DNA from: Thoreauomyces humboldtii
Lineage: Eukaryota; Chytridiomycota; Chytridiomycetes; Spizellomycetales; Powellomycetaceae
NCBI GenBank assembly: GCA_027596035.1
Contig: JADGJA010000377.1
Location: forward strand, 1 to 20,803
Direction: 5' to 3'
DNA length: 20,803 nt
Shown here: piece by piece, positions 9,621 through 19,200 of the stretch
How positions within the stretch are numbered: position 1 is the stretch's first letter
Layout of the letters: each line of letters begins with the position of its first letter
Notes under the pieces: generated by a model
The model's input: the letters and a program-made list of their open reading frames with translations, nothing else
Databases searched by the model: none
What the model was told of the DNA's origin: nothing
Translations under genes and position numbers: made by a program

Positions 9621-10027
9621 TATCAAGGGAATATCAAGAGACATGATCCGTTTCTTGCTGCGTTCAAAAGAGAGAATTCGATCACCCTCCTTGAACATGC
9701 GTTCTGTCCAATGGGAAAGCGCCCAGCGGTCGCTGTGCAACGAGATTCTTGCGCGCGTCGTAGGAATCATGGCTGCTTCCAAGGGACCAGAGGCCCGGGG
9801 CGGAGCTCGGCCCTTGTAGGAACGAGTAGGTTTGGTCCTTGGGTCCTTGGTCGTGGTCTTTGGTCATTGCCGCTGCTTGGGTCTTGGGAAAAGGGTCAAG
9901 CGCTCTCTCCTGTCGAAAATATACCAGTGACCGGGTGAGCGGTAAACAGTTTTTCGAGTTCCCCTCTCGTCGTCGAAAGGTTCGGCGTCCACACATGGGA
10001 CCACATTAGCGAAAAGCGTAGCGCAAC
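9621..10027. promoter_or_regulatory. Intergenic region upstream of RPB10
   Basis: These 407 bp lie between the oxygenase stop and the RPB10 start. I see no credible gene: the open frames on both strands lack family features. A simple-sequence patch rich in GGTCCTTGG/GGTC words lies at about 9832-9880. The last part presumably holds the RPB10 promoter. No TATA box is evident. Confidence 0.5.
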
Positions 10028-10407
10028 ATGATTATCCCAGTGCGATGCTTCAGGTATTCAGTTCTTCCTTGAACTCTCTCCCCTCGCTTCTTCCGAGCTG
10101 CTGTCTGGCGGTTGCTGATTCCACCGGCCTTGTCTTTGTTTTCGTTCAGTTGTGGCAAGGTGGTCGGTGACAAGTGGGAAAAGTACCTCTCGTACCTCCA
10201 GGACGACTGCAGCGAAGGAGAGGCACTCAACAAACTGGGTCTCAAGCGGTATTGCTGCAGGCGGATGGTCCTCACACACGTCGACCTCATCGAGAAGCTC
10301 TTGCAGTGAGTTCCCAAAGAAGGGAAACCGATGATCTTTACCTCTGTGAACACTTGGGGCTCACTCTTCTCTTCTCCAGCTTTGGACAAAACACGAGAAG
10401 GAATTGA
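10028..10407 (+). CDS. RPB10: DNA-directed RNA polymerases I, II and III subunit RPABC5 (Rpb10)
   Basis: Small zinc-binding core subunit shared by the three nuclear RNA polymerases. Exons 10028-10053 (26 nt), 10150-10305 and 10380-10407; introns 10054-10149 (96 nt) and 10306-10379 (74 nt, GTGAGT...CCAG). The product is 69 aa, as expected for Rpb10 (about 65-76). The signature is complete: [18 protein letters not shown] with the first zinc pair (CFSC, split by intron 1) and [20 protein letters not shown] with the second pair (CC). The first exon was too short to stand out as an ORF and was found from the conserved N-terminus. Exon 3 adds the tail FGQNTRRN, where other species have a short, variable tail; it is chosen because the donor at 10306 is GTGAGT. 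If this intron is retained, TGA at 10307-10309 stops the protein right after LLQ. Certain as Rpb10; the last ten residues are less sure. Confidence 0.97.
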
Positions 10408-11063
10408 GAGTTTCACTCTCTCCCTTTGGCAGTGTAACTTATCATCGACGATTTTCACCGATACGAATTGTGGAGCTGGTCTTTTGACACGTCGGCTTCG
10501 AATCCGCAGCTGCAGGAAGCGTGTTGGTGCTTCGCCTCGCATGCACTCGGTCACGGACGAGGAGCGCCGCTCTCTGTGTCCATCGTCTCCTTCCGTCTGA
10601 GCTATCCTGCTCATCACTGCCCCTTCTGATCTGTGATCGTCGAAAAACTTGGGTCTTAATCAAATCAATGCTGTTCGGAATATGCTGCAGGATGACCAAA
10701 GACAAACGGAAGAGAATGAAAAGATCACGAATTGTAATTCACGCAATGAGGTCTCTTGGACCCGGGAAGTGTCCTGCAGACAAAGGGGAGGGATGGTGTG
10801 CATTCGAGACAAAAAGCAGGAAGGAAAATGTGGGTTTGCATGAAAGGAGAGGAACAAGCGGCGGGTAGCCGCTTCCGCCTTCGAAAACAAGAAAAGAAGA
10901 GAGAGAGAGAGAGAGAAAGAGAGGGGGGGGAGTGTGCGGAGGTTGTTCGTCATGGAAAAAAGGCGCGATCTGGGCGACTCATGCGTTTGCGAAAGGGAGC
11001 TCGCTTGATGGTTTGAAAGGAGAATTGGTCGGTTTTGAGAGGTTCAGGAGAAGGAGGTTTGCT
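10408..11063. other. Convergent 3' intergenic region (RPB10 / Q-rich protein)
   Basis: These 656 bp separate two convergent stop codons. Open frames on both strands are short and show no recognisable domain. A long purine tract lies at 10889-10931. I see no RNA gene or mobile element here, and no AATAAA. Confidence 0.5.
10889..10931 (+). repeat. GA-rich purine tract with (GA)n microsatellite
   Basis: An uninterrupted run of A and G on the plus strand, with about (GA)8 at 10899-10915 followed by a run of nine or so G. It is a simple-sequence tract in the convergent 3' region; its length is likely to vary between isolates. Confidence 0.9.
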
Positions 11064-12938
11064 TCAAGAGTGACGCTCCCCGCCTCCGGAAGCGGCCCCG
11101 GAGAAGGATCCCTTCCTGAGAAACTCCCCCAGTTTTGCGATCGTCTGACGATGACCTCCTTGCTGCGGCTGCTGCTGCTGCTGCTGCTGCTGGGCGGGTG
11201 TGCGAGTAAGGTACTGTGGAGGATGAGCATCGCGAACGATGGGTCCGTTGGAAGGCGATATCGAGGACGGCGTGGGAGATGGGAGATGCGGAGTAGGCGA
11301 GCCCGTCGGTGCAGCAGATGCGGTTGTGGCGGCCGAAGGCGTCAATACCGAGGTTGCGGTAGTGTTGGCAGCAGTAGAGGTCGTCGACATCTTGGATCGC
11401 GAAGTTCGAGGGACGTGCGAGGCGGACAGCTGGTCCGGTAGCGAATAGGGTTTCTTCTTGTGAGGGTTCACCGGAGTGGTCGTCGTCATGCCGTGCGAGT
11501 GTCTGTAGAAGCTTGCTTGATGCTGTTGTGGTTGCGACTGCTGGGGTTGCTGGGGTTGCTGGGATGCCTGGTCGGCATGGGAATGCTTGTGATGCGGACA
11601 GGGGGTGCACGAGCGCCGGCGACCTTGGCTGGGTACTACCCCGTCCGCCCCGGCGGGAGGAGCAGGCATAAGAGGTTTCTGTTGCTGTTGCTGAGAAGCC
11701 GCGGTTTGCGCGAGCAGTTGCTGTTGCAACCAGACGTTCTGCTGGTGGAGTTCTTGGATGTGATGTTGCTGGCGATGTACGATCTCTTCGACAGGTGCGA
11801 CGACGGGTGCTCCAGTCATGCTGGCGCGCGAGACAATGCGCTTTGGAGGAACCGAAGCAGGTCCGCTGGTTCCGGAAATGGATCGGTGATCACTGGCACG
11901 GATGGCGGAAAGGGTTGGGTCGAGGGCCGTTCCTGACGGCGCCGACTGAAGGTACCTGTAGGTTCTAGGCAAGTTATATTCTGCCCCGGCTGGCACCGGA
12001 GCGGTGCGCACGACGGTTCCACGGGGGTGTCCAGCCGGTCTGCCATCCGGTGCATCCGAAATGATGCGACCGTGGGTCATGTGAGGCAGCAGGAACGGCC
12101 GACCGGTCGCTGCATCGATCGGGATAGGCGTTTCAGGCATGCGGTAAGGACCGTAATGGACAGGATCGGCCCGACTGTGAGGACCAGCTGCTGGAGCAAT
12201 ATGCGCTTTGGATGGATGGACAGGAGGCCGACCAGCAAGGATCGCACGGATGGAAGGGAGCGGTACACGGTCTTCGCCTGAATCAGCTGCGAGACGTCGA
12301 GCAGAGCGGAGTAGGTTGATCTCGTTGAGGGGCTTTAGCTTGATCGCGTGACCCGTCTTTCTTCCCCGAGCGTGTCCGCCGCCAGCGGCCTTTGACTTGA
12401 CCGATGGATTTACGTCGGCATCCTTTTGCTTCTTTCCGCGGTCCTCTGTGTCCTTGTAGGTGGGTGCATGGATGTCGTAGGTCGAGAGCAGGTAATTGTC
12501 CAGATCCATGGATCCGTCGACAGCCATCAAGTCCGTCCTCAAGTTATCGAACCTTCCTGCGATGTCGCCAGTAAGCCCATCCAACGGCCGAAGGGCAAGT
12601 CCGAGGTGAGCTTCCTCGTTTTGCTCGCGGAGCGACGCAGCGTATGAACCATCATCAGCAGGAACTGACGCCTGCCAGTCCATGATCCGGTCAGCGTTCA
12701 TGTGACGCTGCTCGGACAACGTCGAAGGACTCTGCTGCCAGTCCATGTGCTTGTCGGTCACGGGAAGATCACTGTGATGACGATCGCGGGAAGAACGGGG
12801 GTGGTGACTAGCGCTGGCTGCTGGGAGGGTCGTGACGGTGGTGCTGTCGACGACGTCGTGCAGCTGGTGAAAGGGGGCCGAGTGCAGGCTAACGAGAGCC
12901 TCGGCTGCCGACATGGCGGGATCCGATGAGAGCATCAT
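11064..12938 (-). CDS. Low-complexity Q/P/S/H-rich protein of unknown function
   Basis: I do not recognise this gene. It is one uninterrupted frame of 624 aa from ATG 12938 (CACCATGATG); the frame is open further back to 13184, but that part reads like leader. The composition points to a largely disordered, probably nuclear or cytoplasmic protein. The motif MDWQ occurs twice (about 65-68 and 86-89). A short ordered-looking segment, EINLLRSARRLAADSGEDRV (about 206-225), ends in PLPSIRAILAG. A basic lysine-rich stretch lies at about 168-200. A Gln-rich coiled coil (EEIVHRQQHHIQELHQQNVW) lies at about 383-402. There are His-rich (CPHHKHSH), Q-rich and Thr/Ser/Pro-rich stretches, a pure Q run near the C-terminus, and a final KLGEFLRKGSFSG. 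There is no membrane segment or catalytic motif. A regulatory or scaffold role is a guess from composition only. It is the only intact gene here longer than 600 codons that lacks introns. Confidence 0.75.
   Translation of the reverse strand: MMLSSDPAMSAAEALVSLHSAPFHQLHDVVDSTTVTTLPAASASHHPRSSRDRHHSDLPVTDKHMDWQQSPSTLSEQRHMNADRIMDWQASVPADDGSYAASLREQNEEAHLGLALRPLDGLTGDIAGRFDNLRTDLMAVDGSMDLDNYLLSTYDIHAPTYKDTEDRGKKQKDADVNPSVKSKAAGGGHARGRKTGHAIKLKPLNEINLLRSARRLAADSGEDRVPLPSIRAILAGRPPVHPSKAHIAPAAGPHSRADPVHYGPYRMPETPIPIDAATGRPFLLPHMTHGRIISDAPDGRPAGHPRGTVVRTAPVPAGAEYNLPRTYRYLQSAPSGTALDPTLSAIRASDHRSISGTSGPASVPPKRIVSRASMTGAPVVAPVEEIVHRQQHHIQELHQQNVWLQQQLLAQTAASQQQQQKPLMPAPPAGADGVVPSQGRRRSCTPCPHHKHSHADQASQQPQQPQQSQPQQHQASFYRHSHGMTTTTPVNPHKKKPYSLPDQLSASHVPRTSRSKMSTTSTAANTTATSVLTPSAATTASAAPTGSPTPHLPSPTPSSISPSNGPIVRDAHPPQYLTRTPAQQQQQQQQPQQGGHRQTIAKLGEFLRKGSFSGAASGGGERHS
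11169..11192 (-). repeat. CAG trinucleotide repeat encoding polyglutamine
   Basis: Eight perfect CTG triplets on the plus strand read as CAG on the coding strand and encode eight consecutive Gln near the C-terminus of the low-complexity protein. Further Gln codons flank it (PQQ). A short microsatellite, likely to be length-polymorphic. Confidence 0.9.
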
Positions 12939-14026
12939 GGTGCAAGGAAAACCGTTGCGGGATATGCCTCGGTGCGTACTGTTGACTTGTGGGTTGTTCC
13001 GTATGGGCCTGTCCAGTCGAAGCGTATGTTCCAAACAGCCGGCGGCTTGAGAAAGGACTTGATGTCGAGAGACGTGTGGAAGGAGACGTCGATCTTTCGT
13101 AGCGAAGTGGATGCTCGTAGCGAAGACGAAGAGGAGTACTATTGCTGCACAATACGAGCTCTGATCGTCGAGAGAAGCGCGCAAGTCACTCAGAAAAGTG
13201 GGACGCGTCCGAAAGAGACGGATAGTGGGTGGGTGTGCGTTGGCTTGGGTGGGGTGGGTGTGGACAGGTCAGCGCTCTCTCCTGCTTCCATGTGCTTCTA
13301 GCTATTGCTGGCCACACAGAGGTTTCTAATACGAGCGCATCTGGGAACAGGGGTCTTCTACCAGACGGAGGGCATAGGAAGCAGAGGTGCGTCGGCCAGG
13401 CTCGCAGGGGGCCCATTTCGTTCGACGCGTCGCATAGGAACAGCTTACGGCAGCGCGCGTTCACAGAAGCAAAGATCCATATCTCCCTTTCTCTCATCAG
13501 GTCATCCAAAAGAGCAAGACAAACAGGCTCCTTATCACGTGTTTGCAGGGAAGCGGCAAACATGGTCATCATCCGTACATGCGGCAAGGCTGCCGTGGGC
13601 AATGGGCATGCGCAGCCATAAAGAGGACCTACATGCATTAACATGTGTACCATTTACGGCCTGAATTGTTCCGCTGATGTTTGATTGTTCAACTCTAATA
13701 TGACCAATCCTGAACATGTGCATCGCCGTACTCCAGCCGTGCAGCCACGAACATTCGGCCGTGGGCGCCGCGGGTCATCTACTGCAATTGGGAGAGGGAC
13801 GGCATCGTGGGGACGGAACACCGGACACCGCGGATTCTGTACCGGTCCACCCATCCTTCCCTCCGATCGAATTTCATCCGGAAAAGCCCTACAAGTTGCT
13901 CATCGTCATCCCCGCAAATTCCCAATCCCTCATACCATCTTGACCTACTGTACTTCTCTGAGTTGTTAAAGACCCTTTTAGAAAGACCTCAGTTCCGTCC
14001 TTACCGCGAAGCCCCTCATCCCAGTC
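12939..14026. promoter_or_regulatory. Long divergent intergenic region (Q-rich protein / carboxypeptidase)
   Basis: These 1,088 bp separate two divergent start codons. Open frames on both strands at 13186-13664 show no recognisable motif. A G-rich stretch at 13226-13262 has five runs of three or four G. A 10-bp direct repeat (CGTAGCGAAG) occurs twice at about 13098-13125, within the likely leader of the minus-strand gene. No TATA box, tRNA or mobile element is seen. It is the longest gene-free stretch in the window. Confidence 0.5.
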
Positions 14027-15941
14027 ATGCGTGTTTCTGCATTCTTGACGATCGCCGCGGCATCTCTGTCGGCTGTCGCTGCCAGCAGTTGGAAGCATCT
14101 ACTCAACGCTCAGATCTCGTCCTCGTCCACCGGCCAGCTTTCGCTCGATGACACCCCCGTGACCGCCTGGTCGGTCCACACCTTGGAGCAGTTCCCTCAC
14201 CACTCCCTTCGCGTGAAAGAAGAGTCCCGACTTTGCGACCCTAATGTCAAGCAATACGTGGGTTACGTGGATGTCGAGGGTCAGAACGACGACCAAAGTG
14301 ATGCCAAGCACGTAAGCAGATAGCCCTTTTGACCACTACAGCTCCTGTACAAACGCTGATTCCCTGTCATCGCTTCGTGTCTTGCAGTTCTTTTTCTGGT
14401 TCTTCGAGAGCCGTCGCAACCCAGCGAAGGACCCGCTCGTCCTCTGGCTCAATGGTGGCCCTGGGTACAGAAGCGCGGGGAGTGAGGGGAGGCATTTTCA
14501 GTAATTAATCTTTTTTCTCGCAGATGCTCCTCAATGACCGGCCTCCTCATGGAGCTCGGCCCTTGCCAGGTTGCCCCCGGTGGCCAGAACACGACCATCA
14601 ACAAGTACTCCTGGAACAATGAAGCCAACCTCTTGTTCCTCGACCAACCTGTCAACACCGGATTCTCTTACAGCGGAGGCGACCAGGTCGCCACCACTGC
14701 TGACGCTGCAGACGATGTATGATTATCATGCGCGACCGCCGAAAGATGTTAATCCGCCTTTTACTTACGCTGTGGTTCGTAGACCTATGCTTTCCTGCAG
14801 CTCTTCCTCAGCAAGTACAACAAGTACGACTCGCTGGACTTCCACATCACTGGGGAGTCGTACGCGGGTCACTACCTACCCGCCATTGCCACGAAGCTGC
14901 TCGCGGAGAACGCCGCCGTCAAGAAGCAGAAGAAGCACAACAAGAACCTCGAGATCGCATTCGTCGGAATGGCTATTGGAAACGGCGTGACGGACCCCGT
15001 TGGTCAGGCAGAGTACTACGCTGACATGGCCGCTGACACAAAGTACGGACCCGTCCTCAGCGAGGAGGAGATTGCTGGCATGCGCTCCAAGTGGCCCACT
15101 TGCAAGAACCTCGGCGAGGCTTGCTACAAGTGGGAGACACCCTTCACCTGCGTTCCTGGGGCAATCTACTGCAACAACGCCATGATGGGTCCCTTCCAGA
15201 AGACCGGTCTCAACGTTTACGACGTCCGAAAGGAGTGTAGCAGCGACAACCCTCTGTGTTACGAAATCCTCAACGATATGGACGCGGTATGAATATCGTA
15301 GTCGCGTTTCCTTCTGTAGTCGTTTAACTGAAGCCCGCATCTTTCAGTACTTGAACAACCCCGAGGTTCAGAAGATCCTCAACGTTGACCGCAAGTTCGA
15401 AGGCTGCAACATGCAAGTGAACATGAAGTTTATGCTCAAGGGCGACTACATGAGGCCTATCCACCGCCAGATCCCTGCCATCCTCGAGGCCGGTATCGAG
15501 GTTCTCATCTATGCTGGTGATGCGGACTTCATCTGCAACTGGTACGGCAACAAGGCTTGGATCATGCAGGTCGAATGGGAAGGCGCCGACGGTTTCAGGA
15601 ACGCCACCGACAATGTGTGGACCTCGAAGATCACTGGCCAGCCCGCTGGCGAGATCCGTCACTACAAGAACTTCAGCTTTCTGAAGGTAAAACCGTTGGT
15701 TTTGTCTGTTTTTTTTTTCTTCTGGGTTACCTGGTCATTGACGAAGTTTCTTATCCGCCCCTTCAGGTTTACGAAGCCGGACACATGGTAATTGAACAAG
15801 CACGCAGTGGTAGCATAAGGTTGTTTGGAAGAGAAGCTAACTTTATGTGCCTAGGTCCCTTACGACCAGCCCGAACATGCCAGCGAGATGATCAACTCAT
15901 TCCTCAAGAGCGCTACCAAGAAGAACAAGAAGCAGCACTAG
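14027..15941 (+). CDS. Carboxypeptidase Y-like vacuolar serine carboxypeptidase (peptidase family S10)
   Basis: Removes C-terminal residues from peptides, normally in the vacuole. Seven exons: 14027-14311, 14388-14464, 14524-14716, 14783-15286, 15348-15686, 15767-15787 and 15855-15941. Introns are 59-80 nt, all GT...AG, and every phase agrees, giving 501 aa. A signal peptide ([20 protein letters not shown]) is followed by a short pro-region and then [23 protein letters not shown] and NGGPGCSS (oxyanion region, split by intron 2). The catalytic triad is present: Ser211 in [10 protein letters not shown], Asp413 in [12 protein letters not shown] and His472 in EAGHMVPYDQP. The CNWYGNKAW segment is typical of CPY rather than the other S10 branches. 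The pro-region looks shorter than that of yeast CPY (roughly 45 residues after the signal, against about 90). The catalytic His sits on a 21-nt exon. A secreted rather than vacuolar destination cannot be excluded. Convergent with the chitin synthase gene. Confidence 0.96.
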
Positions 15942-16238
15942 ATAACACAGCATGTAGACGCTCGTTGACACATACGCCTTCTGTAGCAGTAGCTCCTCAT
16001 TTGACTCTGCCCCTTTTTCTGTCCATCAATCGAAGCAAGTTTACATTTTCAGCGGGCAACCCATTGGCAGGATCCAGAATGGTCACAATACCCAAGTGTG
16101 CTTTTGAGTATCGTAAACTTCACCAACTCTGTCTATTGTGACTATATCTAAGTACGCAGTCTCTAAACGTATGTGTGTGTGTAAAATGTTATCGGTACGC
16201 CAACGAAAATTAGACCTGAACAGAAGATTGATTCCTCT
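15942..16238. other. Convergent 3' intergenic region (carboxypeptidase / chitin synthase)
   Basis: These 297 bp lie between two convergent stop codons. They contain a short TG repeat near 16170-16182. No AATAAA is evident on either strand, and I see no gene. Confidence 0.5.
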
Positions 16239-19200
16239 CTAGGATGGAGGGGCGCGCGCGGTGGGTGGGGAAGGAAGGGAGGAGGTAGATGATGGCACTG
16301 ACGCTGCGGGAGGGGTCAAGTTAGCTTGAGGAGGAAAGTAGCTCGGACCCGATGACTGGCGGATAGGTTGCTGATGATGATGCTGGGAAGCGCCATGGCT
16401 CCAAGCGGCCGAAGCGCGAGGATCCAGTGGACCAGCCAGGACGTTGTGAGGACGCATGGCCGGGTTCCACACGGTGGAAGCCCGGGGATCATGGGATCCT
16501 TGCGGTCCGTGCGGTCCGGACCGTAGACCGGCGGGAGGTGGTGGCATTCCATGCATCCGCGGTTGGGGTGAACCGGGAGGCGATGATCGATATCCGAGTC
16601 CGGGGAATTGAGGTGGCGGACGGGACTGGTACATCCCAGGCGGTCCTCCATATGGAGTCGAGTACGGTCCAGGATGTTGTTGCTGCTGTCTCGCGGCTAC
16701 TGCGTTTCGTCGCTTGATCTCTTCGCTCGTGGCTCGCTCCCGAATCCATTCGCTCCATCGCTTCATGACGATGCCGTTGTAGTCGAACTCTCCGTCACGT
16801 TTGGAATGATCGGCAGCCTTCTTGCCTTCTTCGCCCGAGACGACCCGCGTGTCGCCCCACGAAAAGTCATCGAAGTGCCAAAAGGCGTACAGGGGCAAAA
16901 CAAACTGCCAGAGAGGAAGAGCGGCCATGTAAACCAGGAACCAGAAAAGGTAAACGACGCGTCGTACGGTCAACAAGATCAGAAGTGCTGGAAGGCCGAG
17001 AATAGAAACGAGCATGATCAAGGGAAGCAGCTGAAGGCGCTGTAGGCAGGCTTCAACGATCAGATAAATAGTGTAAACTGTGGCCGCTGGAAGGATGACT
17101 GAACCGATCAATTCCATGAAGATGACGAACTACATGGAGGGAAAAGAGATCAGCAAGCATCACACCAGAATTGTGACCGAGCAGAAGCCTTACCTGCATG
17201 CTGAAGCAGAAAGTACCGCAGAGGTCACGAACGAGGACAAGCTCAAGTAGGTTATGGATTGTGCTGTTGATCCATCGTCTCCTCTGACTAAGAAGAACGC
17301 TGAAGGTGTCCGGAACAACCGTCTTGCAGATCGCTTGCGGTACAAATACGTTTCTCCGTTTCGGGAAAGCTTTGAGCATGAGTGTGGTGAGGAACCGATC
17401 CTCGCCGAGAAGCAGCAGGTTTTTGGTGTGCAAGGTTTCGACTACGTTTTCAGAGTATTCCTCAACAACGTCCGGATTTGCCAAGATGGGCACCCATTGA
17501 CCATTTTTAGGTGCCTTGATCCGATATGCCGAGAAGCAGCCGGGAAGACACGTAACACCACCGAATACACTTTCGAACGCTTTTGAGAGATGATGGGAGA
17601 TGTAGTACTGAAAGCAACAAGAAATATCAGCAAGACGGAAGCAGGATGCATTGCGAAATGCGAGGACATACCTCATAAACCTGAATCATAGTCACCCAGC
17701 TGTCCCACTTGTTATAGATCTTTGTCTCGCCACATACACCCATGACCTTAGGATCTCGTTTGAGGCACGCGATGAGATGCGTAAGCGAGTCGGGATATAT
17801 CCTTGTGTCGGCATCGACCATCATAACCGTCTCGTACATCTCCGGGTTCAGACCGGTAATCGTCCAGAGCTTGTGGAAGATGTCAAATTCAAGCTCTGTC
17901 ATCCGATCGTCGAACATGACTTTGCTGAGAAACTGCATCAGCAAGACCTGCGAGTCTCGCTTGCCGCGATTGCCTGGTTTGGCGGCTCCCTTGACGGGAT
18001 CACGTTCCTCCTCATTCCCGCACTTCACGACTAGAATCATGGGAACTTTCCCGCTTTTGCGCTTTGTGAGGGTGCGAGAGAGCGTGCCCGTCATGTTGGC
18101 GGAATGGCTTTTGTTTCGGGCGCTGCTGGATTTGCTTTCTTCGGTAATGGCATACCGGTACCAGCCGGCGTACACCCGTGCAAAGTTCTTCCGCTTAGAC
18201 CCATCCGCAATCGCCACGTAGCTGAACGCTTCGGGCAAGCCGTTCTTGCGAGGATCGTCTTTGACAAAGCGCTCGTCGACTTCCATCATGTCAACGAGAT
18301 AGTCGGGAGTCGACCGGTCGTTGCCAGACCCTTGCACAAGGCCGTCAGCAATGACGAAAAGTGTCTTGTGCGTGCTGGGGTAATACGCTTTGGCCAGAGA
18401 GTCGAGAGTAGCTCGCAGAGAATCATAGCCTTCGGAGTAGCACGGAACCATCACAAGAGTGTGCATCAGAGTAGGATCGTTGAGCGTAGGATCTGCTTTA
18501 GCATATGGCACCGAGAGCTCCAGATCTGTAAAGGCATTCGTCGTAGGGAGGTCCATATCGGGCAGGTCCACCGATGGCAGTGTCGGCCTCATCATGGCAC
18601 CGTTCGGGCCTCGGACGGGCTCCAAGACCCTCATCGATTTATGCGACTTTGCCGAGCTCGACATGCTTCTTCGCGGAGACTCCATGGGAGGACCTCCGTG
18701 TAAAGGGAGGGATGTGGGTTGGGATGATGCCGTCGCAGGGCCCTCAACCTTTGTTGACTGTGATGGGTTCCGGACCTTGAGTTGGGAGATTCGAACTTCG
18801 GAAGTATCTTTGCCGCCCTTAACGTGCGAAAGCTCGATTTGGTCGTGCGCCGGTTTTGCATCCGACGGTGACGATATGACAGGGACCCGAGACTGTCCAC
18901 CACTTGCTGAAAGCTCCTGTCTCCTCCGCTTCAGATCCTCAGCAACTCGTGAGCCCTTGTCTCGCTCGCCCATGCGCCATCCGATGACCCACTGGAAAGT
19001 CATTGCCATGAGGAAGCGAACGCCCACAGTTCCGATGATAACGATCAAAGAAATGTAGACCACGACATTGGATATCGCACACCCAACTCCCGTGGCGTCG
19101 ACTTTCGCGATCCGCAACGTCTGGTCCAAACACTTGGCTTGAAACTTTGTCAAGTCGTTGGCCTGGAAAGCCTTTGTCGAATCCTTCCCACGATTCGCAT

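Noticed and set aside
9682..9996. 104-aa minus-strand open frame between oxygenase and RPB10
   Set aside because: No recognisable domain, simple-sequence composition, and it covers the likely RPB10 promoter.
12939..13184. N-terminal extension of the low-complexity protein containing a hydrophobic stretch (AIVLLFVFATSIHFA)
   Set aside because: It could look like a signal anchor, but the downstream CACCATGATG start is much stronger and the rest of the protein looks cytoplasmic or nuclear. It cannot be fully excluded without transcript data.
13186..13664. Overlapping 120-155-aa open frames on both strands in the divergent region
   Set aside because: They are mutually overlapping, have no domain or signal, and the codon content is not gene-like.
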